64,000 bases of DNA from Hydrogenoanaerobacterium saccharovorans (GCF_016901815.1 NZ_JACSNR010000006.1:109961-173960); one strand, 5' to 3'. Positions 34,819 to 44,807 are shown, counted from the first letter of the stretch. Program-made: numbers and translations. Notes: a model not told the origin generated them from the letters alone.

Positions 34819-35565
34819 TTACATTGCCATGCCGCCGTCCACGCTGATAACCTGTCCTGTGATGTAGGCTGCCTCGTCCGATGCCAGATACAGCACCGCA
34901 TTGGCTACATCCTCTGCCTCGCCCAGTTCGCCCAGCGGAATGCCATGGAGGATTCCCTCCTTGACGCTGTCGCTGAGAACGGCGGTCATATCGGTCTTGA
35001 TGAAGCCCGGCGCCACAGCATTGACAGTGATGTGCCGGCTGGCAACCTCCCGGGCCAGCGACTTGGTCATGCCGATGACACCGGCCTTGCTGGCGGCATA
35101 GTTGATCTGACCGGCATTGCCCATCAGGCCCACCACACTGCTGATCGAAATGATCCGGCCCCGACGCTTCTTCATCATGGGACGGATGGCCGCCCGCATG
35201 CAGTGGAAGGTGCCCTTCAGGTTGGTGTCGATGACCTTCTGGAACTCCTCATCGCTCATGCGCATGAGCAGATTATCCCGGGTGACGCCGGCGTTGCACA
35301 CCAGAATGTCCACCCCGCCGAATTCAGACACAGCCTTTTCGATGAGGGCATTGCAGGCTTCCGCGTCTGCCACATCGCCCTTGACAGCCAAAGCCTTGAC
35401 CCCCAGCGCCTCGCACTGGGAACGGGTCTCCTCGGCAGCAGCCTCATTGCCGGCAAAGTTCAGCACAATGTTGGCGCCCTGCCCTGCCAGCTTGAGACAG
35501 ATGGCCCGTCCGATACCCCGGCTTCCGCCGGTGACCACTGCGGTCTTTCCTGTGAGATCAAACAT
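34819..35565 (-). CDS. fabG: 3-oxoacyl-ACP reductase FabG
   Basis: 248 residues, short-chain dehydrogenase. NADPH loop GGSRGIGRAI, NAG motif (LVCNAGVTRD), Ser near SSVVGLMG and catalytic YAASK. It reduces 3-oxoacyl-ACP. The start overlaps the fabD end by 8 bases; SD AAAGGAG. Confidence 0.97.
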   Translation of the reverse strand: MFDLTGKTAVVTGGSRGIGRAICLKLAGQGANIVLNFAGNEAAAEETRSQCEALGVKALAVKGDVADAEACNALIEKAVSEFGGVDILVCNAGVTRDNLLMRMSDEEFQKVIDTNLKGTFHCMRAAIRPMMKKRRGRIISISSVVGLMGNAGQINYAASKAGVIGMTKSLAREVASRHITVNAVAPGFIKTDMTAVLSDSVKEGILHGIPLGELGEAEDVANAVLYLASDEAAYITGQVISVDGGMAM

Positions 35566-36499
35566 TCTGCATGGCTCCTTTCAGTGCGGAAATTGCCGCG
35601 GCAAGACTGTCGCAGTCCTGAACGGCATAGGTCTTGATGGATTTGTCGATCTTCTTGATAAAGCCCGAAAGCACCTTGCCCGGGCCGATCTCCACGATGG
35701 TATCCACGCCCTGAGCACGCATATATTCAATGCTGTCCCAGAAGTAAACCGGGCTCTGCACCTGACGCTCCAGCAGCTCGGGAATGGATTCCTCGGCAGT
35801 CTTCTCCCGTCCCAGGCAGTTGAAGACCACCGGGATCTTCATCTCACCGAAGGAAACGCTCTTGAAGCGCTCCCGCAGGGCATCGCCTGCCGGCTGCATG
35901 AAGAAGGTGTGGAACGGACCGCTTACCGTCAGCGGGACTGCCTTGCGGGCGCCCAGCAGCAGGGCATTCTGTGCCGCCGCGTCCACCGCCCGGCGTTCGC
36001 CGCCGATGACGATCTGTCCGGGGCAGTTGAAGTTCGCCGGGCAGACCGAACCCTCGGCCTGAGCCTGATCGCAGGCCTTCTGCACCAGCTCCCGGTCCAG
36101 TCCGAGAATAGCGGTCATGCCGCTTTCCACGCCCTCAGAGGCCTTCTGCATGGCCTGTCCCCGGAAGGTGATGAGCTCCGCGGCGGTCTGCCGGTCCAGA
36201 ACACCGGCACAGTACAGGGCGCTGTATTCGCCCAGGCTCAGTCCGGCAGTCATCTCCGGAGTGATGCCGTTCTCCGCCAGAATATCGGTGATCGCCATTG
36301 CCACTGCCAGCATGCAGGGCTGGGTATAACGGGTCTGGTTCAGCAGACCCTCCGGGTCCTCAAAACAGGTGGTCCTGAGGTCGAAATCCGCCGGGAACTG
36401 ATCAAAGACAGCCCGGGCTGCGGGATAGTTCTCATAGAGATCCTTCCCCATCCCCGCAAACTGACTGCCCTGTCCGGCATATACAAACGCAAGTTTCAT
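35558..36499 (-). CDS. fabD: Malonyl-CoA:ACP transacylase FabD
   Basis: 313 residues. Opening FVYAGQGSQFAGMG and the nucleophile elbow GLSLGE (Ser88); the catalytic His is in the GPFHTFFM region. It loads malonate onto ACP. The ATG at 36499 is preferred because the in-frame ATG at 36514 is part of the SD (GGAGGA). The start overlaps the upstream gene end by 4 bases. Confidence 0.96.
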   Translation of the reverse strand: MKLAFVYAGQGSQFAGMGKDLYENYPAARAVFDQFPADFDLRTTCFEDPEGLLNQTRYTQPCMLAVAMAITDILAENGITPEMTAGLSLGEYSALYCAGVLDRQTAAELITFRGQAMQKASEGVESGMTAILGLDRELVQKACDQAQAEGSVCPANFNCPGQIVIGGERRAVDAAAQNALLLGARKAVPLTVSGPFHTFFMQPAGDALRERFKSVSFGEMKIPVVFNCLGREKTAEESIPELLERQVQSPVYFWDSIEYMRAQGVDTIVEIGPGKVLSGFIKKIDKSIKTYAVQDCDSLAAAISALKGAMQNV

Positions 36500-37560
36500 C
36501 GGTTGTTCCTCCATTCGGTCACCAGCTCGTCCATGAGTTCCCGGACGGTGGTGATCCGGTCAATACGGCCCACATTCGCGCCGCAGAAAAAGAGTCCGTT
36601 TTCCCAGTCTCCCTTGGCAGCATCAATGAGCGCCTGGGTAATGCAGTACGGCGTGTCGGCGGGGTTGCAGGTGCGCAGACACTGCAGGCACCGGCTGGGA
36701 GCGATCCGTCCCAGTTCCGCCACCTTCCGGATCAGCGGACTGAACAGCGCCCGTCCGGGCATGCCCACCGGGCTCTTGATGATCCGCACGTCCTCTTCCT
36801 TTGCGTCCACCATGGCCTGCTTGTAGGCCGGTGCGGCGTCGCACTCCTCGGTGGCAATGAACCGGGTGGCAATCTGCGCCCCCGCTGCCCCGAGCTTCTC
36901 CAGCCGGGCAATGTCAGCGCCGTCATAGACGCCGCCCGCCGGAAAGACCGGGATCTTCCGTCCGCACTTCTCCTCATAGGGGCGGAGGGTTTCGACCACA
37001 TCGGATACGATCTCATCCAGCGGCTTGGCAGAGCCGTCCGCCAGTTCCTCAGCAGAGAAGCCCAGGTGCCCGCCGGCACGGCTTCCCTCCACTACCACAA
37101 AGTCGGGCAGGCGGTTTCCATGCCGCTCCCAGGCCCGGCAGATCACCCGGGCAGCCCGTCCGCTGGATACGATGGGAGCCAGCAGCACCTTGCTGTCCCC
37201 GGCAATCTGGGGCAGTTCGGTGGGAAGCCCCGCTCCGGAGATAATGGCATCAGCGCCGCCTTCAATGGCAGCCCGGACATAGTCCGCATAGTGCTGTACT
37301 GCCACCATCACATTCACGCCCACCAGACCGCAGCCCTTGGCGATCTCCTTGGCTTTGGCGATCTCTTCCTTCAGGCAGCGGCGGTTGACATTCAAGGGGT
37401 CGCGATAGAAATCAGGGTCACGGTAGCCGGGATGGGCAGCGGAGATCACACCCATACCGCCGCAGGCAGCCACTGCGCCTGCCAGGCCGGACAGGGAAAT
37501 ACCTACGCCCATACCGCCCTGGATAATGGGGATCGAAAGTTCTCGGTCACGAATTTTCAT
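36496..37560 (-). CDS. Nitronate-monooxygenase/FabK-like flavoprotein with C-terminal Cys cluster
   Basis: 354 residues, FMN-binding TIM barrel of the NMO/FabK family: PIIQGGMGVGISLSGLAGAV, EGSRAGGHLGF and VFPAGGVYDG. It is about 43 residues longer than the adjacent FabK. The C-terminus holds CLQCLRTCNPADTPYC (four Cys), absent from FabK and suggesting a metal or Fe-S site. It may be an auxiliary oxidoreductase or a second enoyl reductase; its position between fabK and fabD implies a role in fatty-acid metabolism. The start is 2 bases after the fabK stop with a weak SD. Confidence 0.85.
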   Translation of the reverse strand: MKIRDRELSIPIIQGGMGVGISLSGLAGAVAACGGMGVISAAHPGYRDPDFYRDPLNVNRRCLKEEIAKAKEIAKGCGLVGVNVMVAVQHYADYVRAAIEGGADAIISGAGLPTELPQIAGDSKVLLAPIVSSGRAARVICRAWERHGNRLPDFVVVEGSRAGGHLGFSAEELADGSAKPLDEIVSDVVETLRPYEEKCGRKIPVFPAGGVYDGADIARLEKLGAAGAQIATRFIATEECDAAPAYKQAMVDAKEEDVRIIKSPVGMPGRALFSPLIRKVAELGRIAPSRCLQCLRTCNPADTPYCITQALIDAAKGDWENGLFFCGANVGRIDRITTVRELMDELVTEWRNNR

Positions 37561-37562
37561 AT

Positions 37563-38498
37563 TCAGTCACAATCCTTTGCAAGATCTTTTTTGAGCTGAC
37601 AGAACGATGTATACATTTCCTCGAGGATCACAGCAGCCGGGCGGATCTCATGAAGCTGACCCGCTACCTGTCCTGCCATCAGCGAACCCTCCTTGACATT
37701 GCCGTCAAATACGGCCTTGCGCAGAGAGCCCAGAGTATAGACCTCCAGCTCCTCCTTGGTGGCGCCGGCCCGCTCCTGACGGACATATTCCCGTGCCATA
37801 CGGTTCTTGAGCACCCGTACCGGAGTACCGCCGATGCGTCCGGTGACAATGGTATCGCTGTCCGAAGCATCCAGCACTGCCTGCTTGTAGTTCTGGTGTA
37901 CCGGGCATTCCTCCGATACCAGCAGGCAGGTACCCACCTGGACGCCGCAGGCACCCAGGGCATAGGCTGCCAGCATCTGGCGTCCGCTGGCAATGCCGCC
38001 CGCTGCCACCACCGGAATGGACACGCCGTCCACAACCTGGGGTACCAGCGCCATGGTGGTCATTTCGCCCACATGTCCGCCCGATTCGGTGCCCTCAGCG
38101 ATGACGGCATCCACACCCAGCCGCTCCATGCGCTGGGCCAGAGCCACGCTTGCCACCACCGGCATCACCTTGATGCCCGCCTCCTTGAGAGCCGGAACAT
38201 ACTTGCCGGGATTGCCGGCGCCGGTGGTCACAACCGGGACTTTCTTCTCGATGACGATCTCCATGAGCTCGTCCACCTGCGGATGCATCAGCATGATGTT
38301 GACGCCGAAGGGCTTGTCGGTGAGTTCCCGGGCCCGGTCGATGTTCTCCCGGAGCTGATCGGGCTTCATGCCGCCGGCGGCGATGAGTCCCAGGCCGCCC
38401 GCATTGGAGATGGCTGCCGCAAACTCACCGGTGGCGATGTTTGCCATACCGCCCTGAATGATGGGGTATTTGGTTTTGATGATGTCACGAATATCCAT
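37563..38498 (-). CDS. fabK: Enoyl-ACP reductase II FabK
   Basis: 311 residues, FMN-dependent TIM barrel with PIIQGGMANIATGEFAAAIS, AEGTESGGHVGEM and VVAAGGIASG. FabK performs the last reduction of the elongation cycle with NAD(P)H and is the only clear enoyl reductase here; no FabI is present. SD GGAGG, start at 38498, 11 bases after fabH. Confidence 0.95.
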   Translation of the reverse strand: MDIRDIIKTKYPIIQGGMANIATGEFAAAISNAGGLGLIAAGGMKPDQLRENIDRARELTDKPFGVNIMLMHPQVDELMEIVIEKKVPVVTTGAGNPGKYVPALKEAGIKVMPVVASVALAQRMERLGVDAVIAEGTESGGHVGEMTTMALVPQVVDGVSIPVVAAGGIASGRQMLAAYALGACGVQVGTCLLVSEECPVHQNYKQAVLDASDSDTIVTGRIGGTPVRVLKNRMAREYVRQERAGATKEELEVYTLGSLRKAVFDGNVKEGSLMAGQVAGQLHEIRPAAVILEEMYTSFCQLKKDLAKDCD

Positions 38499-38509
38499 AG
38501 GGGTTCCTC

Positions 38510-39445
38510 CTACCAGTTCATCAGCACCGAACCCCAGGTGAGCCCGCTGCCGAAGCCAGCCAGCACCATGCGTTCACCCCGGTGCAGAAGCTCCTGCTCC
38601 TGCATATCGCAGAGTGCGATGGGAATGCTGGCGGCTGATGTATTGCCGTAAAATTCTATATTCTCATAAAAACGGGAGAGATCGGTGTGCAGATGCTTGG
38701 CGATGCCCTCCACAATGCGGTGGTTTGCCTGATGGCAGACGATGTGATCCACGTCCGAAAGCGGTACACCGGCCTTTTCCAGCAGCCGGGTGATGCTCTT
38801 GGGCACCGTGCTCACAGCAAACCGGAATACCTCCTTGCCGTTCATCGCCAGCGGCGTGCGGCTGCCGTCCGGGAGCAGCTGTCCGGCAGAGAGCACCTCA
38901 CGGTCTCCGGAGGCGCCCCAGTCGGCGGTGAGCTTGTCCTCGGAAGCCACTGCCACTGCCGCCCCGGCTCCGTCCCCAAACAGAATACAGGTGCCCCGGT
39001 CGGTATAATCCACCGTCCGGGAGATCACCTCTGCCCCGATGATCAGCGCCTTCTTCCCCGGCTCCATGCCGGAGAGCAGCGCCTCGGCGGTCACAAGGCC
39101 ATAGATGAACCCGCTGCAGGCGGCGTTGAGGTCATAGGCCAGGATCTCCTGGGGGAGCCCCAGTTCCCGCTGTACCAGGCAGGCCACCGACGGTGTCGCC
39201 AGATCCGGAGTGAAGGTGCACACCAGCACCAGACCGATTTCCTCGGGGCGGGTACCGGCACGCTCCATGGCCTGCCGGGCTGCCTCTGCCGCCATGGACA
39301 CCACAGTTTCGTCCTTTGCAATGCGCCGCTGCCGGATTCCGGTACGGCTGGTGATCCATTCATCGTTGGTTTCCACCATGTGGGACAGCGCTTCATTGTC
39401 CAGGATCTGCCGGGGCACACATTTGCCCATTGCCAAGATCTTCAT
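38510..39445 (-). CDS. fabH: 3-oxoacyl-ACP synthase III FabH
   Basis: 311 residues, thiolase fold, with Cys110 in DLNAACSGF, His in CHQANHRI and Asn in YGNTSAAS. It starts fatty-acid synthesis by joining acyl-CoA to malonyl-ACP. It lies 20 bases after accA, within the operon. Confidence 0.96.
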   Translation of the reverse strand: MKILAMGKCVPRQILDNEALSHMVETNDEWITSRTGIRQRRIAKDETVVSMAAEAARQAMERAGTRPEEIGLVLVCTFTPDLATPSVACLVQRELGLPQEILAYDLNAACSGFIYGLVTAEALLSGMEPGKKALIIGAEVISRTVDYTDRGTCILFGDGAGAAVAVASEDKLTADWGASGDREVLSAGQLLPDGSRTPLAMNGKEVFRFAVSTVPKSITRLLEKAGVPLSDVDHIVCHQANHRIVEGIAKHLHTDLSRFYENIEFYGNTSAASIPIALCDMQEQELLHRGERMVLAGFGSGLTWGSVLMNW

Positions 39446-39465
39446 ATCGCAATCCTTTCCAAATC

Positions 39466-40275
39466 TCAGGACCGGCAGTCGCCGATGGCCCTGAATTTTT
39501 TATATCGCTCGCTGCTGAGGGCGGCGCCGCTCCGGCTGCTGAGAAGCTCGACCTCTTCGATCAGCTGCTCCCGCAGATCCCGGTAGAAGGCGGTGCAGTC
39601 CCCGGTAAAGCCATGCTCCGGCTCGGGGATCACCCGATCTGCCACGCCGCAGGCAGCCAGCTCCTGGGCGGTGAGCTTCATCAGCTCGGCTGCGTCTGCG
39701 GCCCGGCTGCCGTCCTTCCAGAGGATCGCCGCAAAGCCTTCAGGCGAGAGCACGCTGTATACGGCGTTTTCCAGCATCCAGAGGCTGTTGGCAACCGAAA
39801 TCGCCAGCGCGCCGCCGCTGCTGCCCTCTCCGGTGACCAGCGTAATCACCGGCACAGTCAGGCTGCTCATGAGCATGATGCTCTGGGCAATGGCCTCGCC
39901 CTGTCCGTGGCGCTCCGCCTCCAGACCGGGATAGGCACCAGGGGTGTCCACAAAGGTGATCACCGGGCGTCCGAACTTCTCTGCCTGCCGCATCAGCCGC
40001 ATGGCCTTGCGATAGCCCTCGGGCTGAGGCATGCCGAAGTTGCAGCGGACATTCTCCTCCAGGGTCTTGCCCTTGCGGTGACCGATCACTGTCACCGGAC
40101 GGTCCCCCAGCATGGCAATGCCGCCCACAATGGAACCATCGTCCATGCTGGCACGGTCGCCCCGCTGCTCAAAGAAGTCGGTGAACAGGTGGTCGATATA
40201 GTCCTGAATATTGGGCCGGTCCTTGGAACGGGCCAGCTGCACCCGCTCATAGGCACTGCGCTGTGTATCAGCCAT
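39466..40275 (-). CDS. accA: Acetyl-CoA carboxylase carboxyltransferase subunit alpha
   Basis: 269 residues, crotonase-fold AccA: YRKAMRLMRQAEKFGRPV, DTPGAYPGLEAERHGQGEAI and GEGSSGGALAI. The N-terminal extension is shorter than in E. coli AccA, as usual in Clostridia. It pairs with AccD. The start overlaps accD by 8 bases with SD GGGGAGG. Confidence 0.96.
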   Translation of the reverse strand: MADTQRSAYERVQLARSKDRPNIQDYIDHLFTDFFEQRGDRASMDDGSIVGGIAMLGDRPVTVIGHRKGKTLEENVRCNFGMPQPEGYRKAMRLMRQAEKFGRPVITFVDTPGAYPGLEAERHGQGEAIAQSIMLMSSLTVPVITLVTGEGSSGGALAISVANSLWMLENAVYSVLSPEGFAAILWKDGSRAADAAELMKLTAQELAACGVADRVIPEPEHGFTGDCTAFYRDLREQLIEEVELLSSRSGAALSSERYKKFRAIGDCRS

Positions 40276-41158
40276 TTCTGCGCACCTCCCCGCTGTGCAG
40301 CCGCAGCAGACGGATCAGCACCCCACGCATTTCACTCCGGGGCACGACCTCATCCACAAAGCCGCATTCCTGCAGAAATTCCGCCCGCTGGAATCCCTCG
40401 GGCAGCTTCTGCTTGATGGTCTGTTCGATCACTCTCGGGCCGGCAAACCCGATGAGCGCCTTTGGCTCTGCCAGGATAATATCTCCCAGCGAGGCAAAGG
40501 ACGCTGTCACGCCGCCGGTGGTGGGATTGGTCAGCACGCTGATATAAAGACAGCCCGCCTCTCCCAGCCGCCCGATGGCTGCCGAAGTCTTTGCCATCTG
40601 CATCAGGGAATAGATCCCCTCCTGCATCCGGGCGCCGCCCGAGGCACAGAAAATAATGAGCGGCAGTTTCTTCTTGGCGGCATATTCCGCCAGCCGGGTG
40701 ATCTTCTCTCCCACGGCGCTGCTCATGCTGCCCATGATGAACCGGCTGTCCATGACAGCCAGGGCGGTACGGTAGCCGCCGATCCGCGCAGTGCCGGTAA
40801 TGACCGCTTCCCGCAGGCCGGTCTTCTGTTCCAGAGCCGAGAGTTTCTCGGCATAGCCGGGGAAGTCCAGCGGGTCCCGGGAGCGCACATTGCCGAACAG
40901 CTCCCGGAAGCTGCCCTCATCCACGGTGGCAGTCAGCCGGTCCCGGACACCCAGTACGCCATGGGCGCCGCAGTGCGGGCAGACCCGCAGCAGTTCCCGG
41001 TACTTCCGGGAGAGGATCGGCTGCCCACAGGACGGGCATTTGGTATACAGGTCATCGGGGACTGATTTCTCCTGCACGGTGACCTTCTTGTTCCGGAACG
41101 CCTTGAAAAGATCGATCTTTTCCCGGCGCCGGGCAAACATATCCTTTGTTTCCATCAT
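40268..41158 (-). CDS. accD: Acetyl-CoA carboxylase carboxyltransferase subunit beta
   Basis: 296 residues. An N-terminal Cys4 zinc ribbon (CPSC and CPHC, spaced by 19 residues) and a crotonase-type core with [12 protein letters not shown] and [14 protein letters not shown]. With AccA it moves the carboxyl group from biotin to acetyl-CoA. The start lies on the accC stop (ATGATG over TGA), indicating coupling; the second ATG is equally possible. Confidence 0.96.
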   Translation of the reverse strand: MMETKDMFARRREKIDLFKAFRNKKVTVQEKSVPDDLYTKCPSCGQPILSRKYRELLRVCPHCGAHGVLGVRDRLTATVDEGSFRELFGNVRSRDPLDFPGYAEKLSALEQKTGLREAVITGTARIGGYRTALAVMDSRFIMGSMSSAVGEKITRLAEYAAKKKLPLIIFCASGGARMQEGIYSLMQMAKTSAAIGRLGEAGCLYISVLTNPTTGGVTASFASLGDIILAEPKALIGFAGPRVIEQTIKQKLPEGFQRAEFLQECGFVDEVVPRSEMRGVLIRLLRLHSGEVRRNG

Positions 41159-42507
41159 CTCATCAGCTCACTCAAATGTCGCTCCACAAACGAGGTGGTA
41201 AACTGTCCGCGGACAAATTCCTCGTGGTGGAGGATCAGATATTGCAGTTCGGTATTGGTGTCCACACCCTCCACGATGAACTCCTCCAGCGCCCGGCGCA
41301 TCCGGCGGATGGCCTCCAGGCGGGTGTCGCCGTGGACAATGACCTTGGCAACCATCGAATCGTAGTAAGGCGGGATGGCATAGCCCTGATAGACTGCCGA
41401 ATCCACCCGGACACCCATGCCGCCAGGCAGGAACAGTCCCTCAATGCGTCCCGGACAGGGACGGAAGTCCTCCCGGGGGTTTTCAGCGTTGATGCGGCAC
41501 TCAATGGCATGACCGGTGAGATGGATCTCCTCCTGGGTGAAGGGGAGCTCCTGGCCCGCCGCAATGCGGATCTGCTCCTTGATCAGGTCGATGCCGGTCA
41601 CCATCTCGGTGACGGGATGCTCCACCTGGATGCGGGTGTTCATCTCAATGAAGTAGAAGTTCCCGTCCTTGTCCAGCACAAACTCAATGGTGCCGGCACT
41701 GTGGTAACCGGCAGCCTTTGCCGCCAGTACCGCCGCCTGTCCCATCTTCTCCCGGAGTTCCGGGGTCAGGGCACGGGACGGGGATTCCTCGATCATCTTC
41801 TGGTTGCGGCGCTGCACCGAGCAGTCCCGCTCGCCCAGATGCACCACATGACCCTGCTTATCCGCCAGGATCTGGAACTCAATGTGCTTGGGATCGAGGA
41901 TCAGCTTTTCCACATAGACCGAGCCGTCCCCGAAGCAGGACTGGGCCTCTGCCGATGCGGTGGCAAAAGCATTTTCCAGCTCCTCAGGGGCATAGACCCG
42001 GCGCATTCCCCGTCCGCCGCCGCCGGCTGTGGCCTTGATGAGCACCGGATAGCCGATGCGGTCAGCAATTTCCCGGGCGGCAGCGGCATCCGGCACCAGG
42101 CCATCGGAACCGGGCACCACCGGTACGCCGGCTTTCTGCATCAGTTCCCGGGCGGCTGCCTTATCCCCCATCCTGTCGATGACATCGGCATCCGGGCCGA
42201 TGAACACCATGCCGCACTGCTCCACCAGGCGGGCAAACTCGGAGTTTTCCGAGAGGAAGCCATAGCCGGGATGGATGGCGTCACACCCCAGACGGGTGGC
42301 GGCACTGAGGATATTCTGCACATTGAGATAGCTCTGGGCACTGGCAGCCGGGCCGATGCACACCGCCATATCTGCCAGATGCACATGCAGGGAGGAACTG
42401 TCGGCAGTGGAGTAAACCGCCACTGTTTCAATGCCCATCTCCTTGCAGGCACGGATGATTCGTACCGCGATTTCGCCGCGGTTGGCGATCAGTATTCTGC
42501 GGAACAT
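41155..42507 (-). CDS. accC: Acetyl-CoA carboxylase biotin carboxylase subunit
   Basis: 450 residues, ATP-grasp enzyme: [15 protein letters not shown], glycine-rich ATP loop [11 protein letters not shown], and [18 protein letters not shown]. It carboxylates biotin on AccB. The ATG at 42507 follows the accB stop by one base. Confidence 0.97.
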   Translation of the reverse strand: MFRRILIANRGEIAVRIIRACKEMGIETVAVYSTADSSSLHVHLADMAVCIGPAASAQSYLNVQNILSAATRLGCDAIHPGYGFLSENSEFARLVEQCGMVFIGPDADVIDRMGDKAAARELMQKAGVPVVPGSDGLVPDAAAAREIADRIGYPVLIKATAGGGGRGMRRVYAPEELENAFATASAEAQSCFGDGSVYVEKLILDPKHIEFQILADKQGHVVHLGERDCSVQRRNQKMIEESPSRALTPELREKMGQAAVLAAKAAGYHSAGTIEFVLDKDGNFYFIEMNTRIQVEHPVTEMVTGIDLIKEQIRIAAGQELPFTQEEIHLTGHAIECRINAENPREDFRPCPGRIEGLFLPGGMGVRVDSAVYQGYAIPPYYDSMVAKVIVHGDTRLEAIRRMRRALEEFIVEGVDTNTELQYLILHHEEFVRGQFTTSFVERHLSELMR

Positions 42508-42508
42508 A

Positions 42509-42997
42509 TCAGACCCTCTTGAGATAGCAGAGCGGTGCGCCGTATTCCACCAGGTCGCCGTCCTTGGGGGCGATCTCGGTGACAATGCCGTCAAAGTCCG
42601 CTGTGATCTCGTTCATCATCTTCATGGCTTCCACGATGCAGAGGGTCTGACCCTTCTGTACCCGGTCCCCGACCTTCACAAAGGGAGCCGCGCCCGGTGC
42701 CGATGCGGAGTAGAACACTCCTACCACCGGGGCAGTCACTGCCTCCCCTTCGGTCACGGCAGGCGCCGGAGTCTCAGGCACAGCCGGGGTCAGCTCAGCA
42801 GCAGCTTCCGCCTCCACCGGAGGCATGGGACGCAGTTCCGGCTCCCGGCGGCGGGAAGGCTCTTCCCGATGCGGGGGCTGTGCGGGGGTGTGTTCCTTGG
42901 ACAGTACCAGAGAGAACGCACCGTCCTCCAGTTCCAGACGGCAGATGTTCATACCGTCAAATGTTTCCATCAGTTCCCGGATCTCTGCAAGTTTCAT
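42509..42997 (-). CDS. accB: Biotin carboxyl carrier protein
   Basis: 162 residues. A helical N-terminus, a Pro/Ala/Glu linker (about 35-85) and a biotinyl domain with the biotinylated Lys126 in EAMKM. It carries the carboxyl group between AccC and AccAD. SD AAAGGCGG before the ATG at 42997. It is separated from acpP by a hairpin. Confidence 0.96.
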   Translation of the reverse strand: MKLAEIRELMETFDGMNICRLELEDGAFSLVLSKEHTPAQPPHREEPSRRREPELRPMPPVEAEAAAELTPAVPETPAPAVTEGEAVTAPVVGVFYSASAPGAAPFVKVGDRVQKGQTLCIVEAMKMMNEITADFDGIVTEIAPKDGDLVEYGAPLCYLKRV

Positions 42998-43077
42998 GCG
43001 TATTCCGCCTTTCCACTTCCGGCAGGGCCGGAAGATTTCGTCAAAATATTTGAAATTCAAAGCTAAAGCGACAAAAC

Positions 43078-43108
43078 AAGGTCTGCCGCCGATAAAGCGG
43101 CAGACCTT
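43078..43108 (-). terminator. Hairpin between acpP and accB, probable partial terminator
   Basis: AAGGTCTGCCGC / GCGGCAGACCTT, a perfect 12-bp stem, 12 bases after the acpP stop; on the minus strand it is followed by GTTTTGT. No other promoter is evident before accB, so it may trim transcription from abundant acpP to the acc-fab genes. Confidence 0.7.
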
Positions 43109-43119
43109 CCAGTTGCTTT

Positions 43120-43344
43120 TTATTTGCTTTCGATGAAGTCTACAATATCCTCGACTGTACGCAGCGAAGCATATTCCTCCTCGGCAATGGAGATGCCGAA
43201 TGCATCTTCCAGCGCCATAGCCAGTTCCACCATCTCCAGCGAATCTGCACCAAAGTCCTCGGTGATATTCGAAGTGAGGGTGATCTCGCTCTCCTCGCAG
43301 TTGAGTGTATCTGCAATAATTGTCTTGACCTTTTCGAGTACCAT
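43120..43344 (-). CDS. acpP: Acyl carrier protein
   Basis: 74 residues, acidic four-helix ACP with the phosphopantetheine Ser35 in ADSLEMVEL. It carries growing acyl chains. SD GGAGG before the ATG. It is first in the fatty-acid operon, next to the promoter, as expected for the most abundant product. Confidence 0.97.
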   Translation of the reverse strand: MVLEKVKTIIADTLNCEESEITLTSNITEDFGADSLEMVELAMALEDAFGISIAEEEYASLRTVEDIVDFIESK

Positions 43345-43394
43345 TCCCTGCTGCCTCCTGTGTTCAAGTTTGGCTTTGCGCGTATTTCTTTTGA

Positions 43395-43423
43395 ATTATA
43401 AAATATTGGAACTTAAAAGTAAA
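43395..43423 (-). promoter_or_regulatory. Promoter of the acpP-acc-fab operon
   Basis: Minus-strand TTTACT (43418-43423), 17-base spacer, consensus TATAAT (43395-43400). No FapR- or FabT-type operator is recognised. The rest of the 43424-43588 spacer is A+T-rich and empty. Confidence 0.7.
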
Positions 43424-43592
43424 TGCCTTCTCGCATAAATTAGAACTATTTCCAAGATTTTTTCGGATGGTTTTGCTTTGATTGGGCAAAATTGTGGGAA
43501 ATTCTTCGGATTTTGTGCAGAAATGCAAATAACCGCTCCGCCTGACAGCATAACACAGCTTTGGCAAAACCTTTGTCGAACCGTCGGAGAAA

Positions 43593-43634
43593 ACAAAAAA
43601 ACAGGCCCTCTCCCCCATCGGGAAAGAGCCTGTT
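43593..43634 (-). terminator. Terminator of the O-acetylation module
   Basis: ACAGGCTCTTTCCC / GGGGAGAGGGCCTGT (wobble and one mismatch) followed on the minus strand by TTTTTTTG. Confidence 0.85.
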
Positions 43635-43641
43635 CTGAGGG

Positions 43642-44790
43642 TTAATAACCCAGCTTGTAGAGATTGGTATCGGTCACCAGATTGGAGAAATTGTACATCA
43701 GGAGGATCTCATCAAAGCCGCCCTCATTGATCAGCTGGCTCAGCGATCCTGCCAGATACCGCGGATCCACAATGTGCACCTCATCATAATTGCAGAGCAG
43801 GAAGGGCGCAAAGCTGTTGGCATAGGAATCCTTGATGATCAGAATCCGGCTGGGCTCCTGTTCCTCCTCTACGGTGCGCACACCGCTCTTGATGACAGTA
43901 TAGCCGTTGTTGCCCCGGAGGAAGGCGGCATACTTATCCCGCACCTCAAACTTCGAGAAGTCGTAATAACCGTCCTGTTCCTTGCCGTCGATGGTCACAC
44001 CGGCGTCCGGGATCTCGTAATAGGTGATGGTATCCGCCTGGGCATCAAACTTCTTGGCCTTGCTGAAATAGGTGCCGTAGAAGTTTTCCACCGTCTTGCC
44101 GTCCAGCCCGGAGAGAGCCACCGGCTCCTGTCCCAGCTGCTGCATCAGCTGGGCATAGGCATAATAGGCGCCCAGTGTGGTCCAGTGATGGTCGGTGCGG
44201 TAGTAGATATACTCGTCCTTGTGCTCGGTGAGCGTCCCGGAGAAGTCCACAATCCCGGCGCTCTCCGGTGCCTGGGCATAGGCTTCCTGGATCAGCCCGA
44301 GCTGGTCGATCTGCTCCAGCCCCGCGGGGAGCTTCTCAGGCATGATGGCATAGGCATTGGGAATAATGGCAAAGGTCACATTGTCATTCTGGTGGTTGTT
44401 CAGGAAGGTCATCGCATAGCCGAGGTTGCGGTCATACTGGGCCCGCTGGTCCCCGGAAAGGGTGGTGAACTTCTCAAACATATAGCCGTCCTCGCCATAG
44501 GCGATGCCGTTGTTCTCGATCTTCAGGAGCATCGACTCACAGACCGATTTCAGTGTGATCCAGTCGTCCCGGAGTACAAACTGGTCGTTGATGTACTCCT
44601 CATAGTCCTGGGTCCATTCGTTGTTCAGGAACGCCTTCATGGTGAAAGGCGGCTTCTGGGCCAGGTACTTGTTTTCAAATTCCGAATATTCCCGGTCTGT
44701 CTGGGTCAGGTCAAAGAGTGTGTACCCGAACAGGAACAGGAAAAAGACCAGGACCACCGGATACCGGAGCAGTTGTTTTACTTGTTTCAT
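43642..44790 (-). CDS. DHHW-family protein (AlgX/AlgJ-like SGNH)
   Basis: 382 residues. One N-terminal membrane helix (about 9-28), then an extracytoplasmic SGNH-hydrolase-like domain with the motif TDHHWTTLGAYYAY and a late IIKDSYANSFAPFL block (Ser in DSYA). Such proteins work with MBOAT acyltransferases to O-acetylate surface polysaccharides. The gene follows the MBOAT gene by 17 bases, with SD GGAGG. Confidence 0.9.
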   Translation of the reverse strand: MKQVKQLLRYPVVLVFFLFLFGYTLFDLTQTDREYSEFENKYLAQKPPFTMKAFLNNEWTQDYEEYINDQFVLRDDWITLKSVCESMLLKIENNGIAYGEDGYMFEKFTTLSGDQRAQYDRNLGYAMTFLNNHQNDNVTFAIIPNAYAIMPEKLPAGLEQIDQLGLIQEAYAQAPESAGIVDFSGTLTEHKDEYIYYRTDHHWTTLGAYYAYAQLMQQLGQEPVALSGLDGKTVENFYGTYFSKAKKFDAQADTITYYEIPDAGVTIDGKEQDGYYDFSKFEVRDKYAAFLRGNNGYTVIKSGVRTVEEEQEPSRILIIKDSYANSFAPFLLCNYDEVHIVDPRYLAGSLSQLINEGGFDEILLMYNFSNLVTDTNLYKLGY

Positions 44791-44807
44791 GGGTCAGGCC
44801 TCCTTCA

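Noticed and set aside
33582..36826. Large plus-strand frames opposite fabF, fabG and fabD
   Set aside because: No SD, no recognisable domains, and fully explained as shadows of conserved fab genes.
43364..43618. 84-codon minus-strand frame upstream of acpP
   Set aside because: It covers the acpP promoter and the preceding terminator; no SD and no family.
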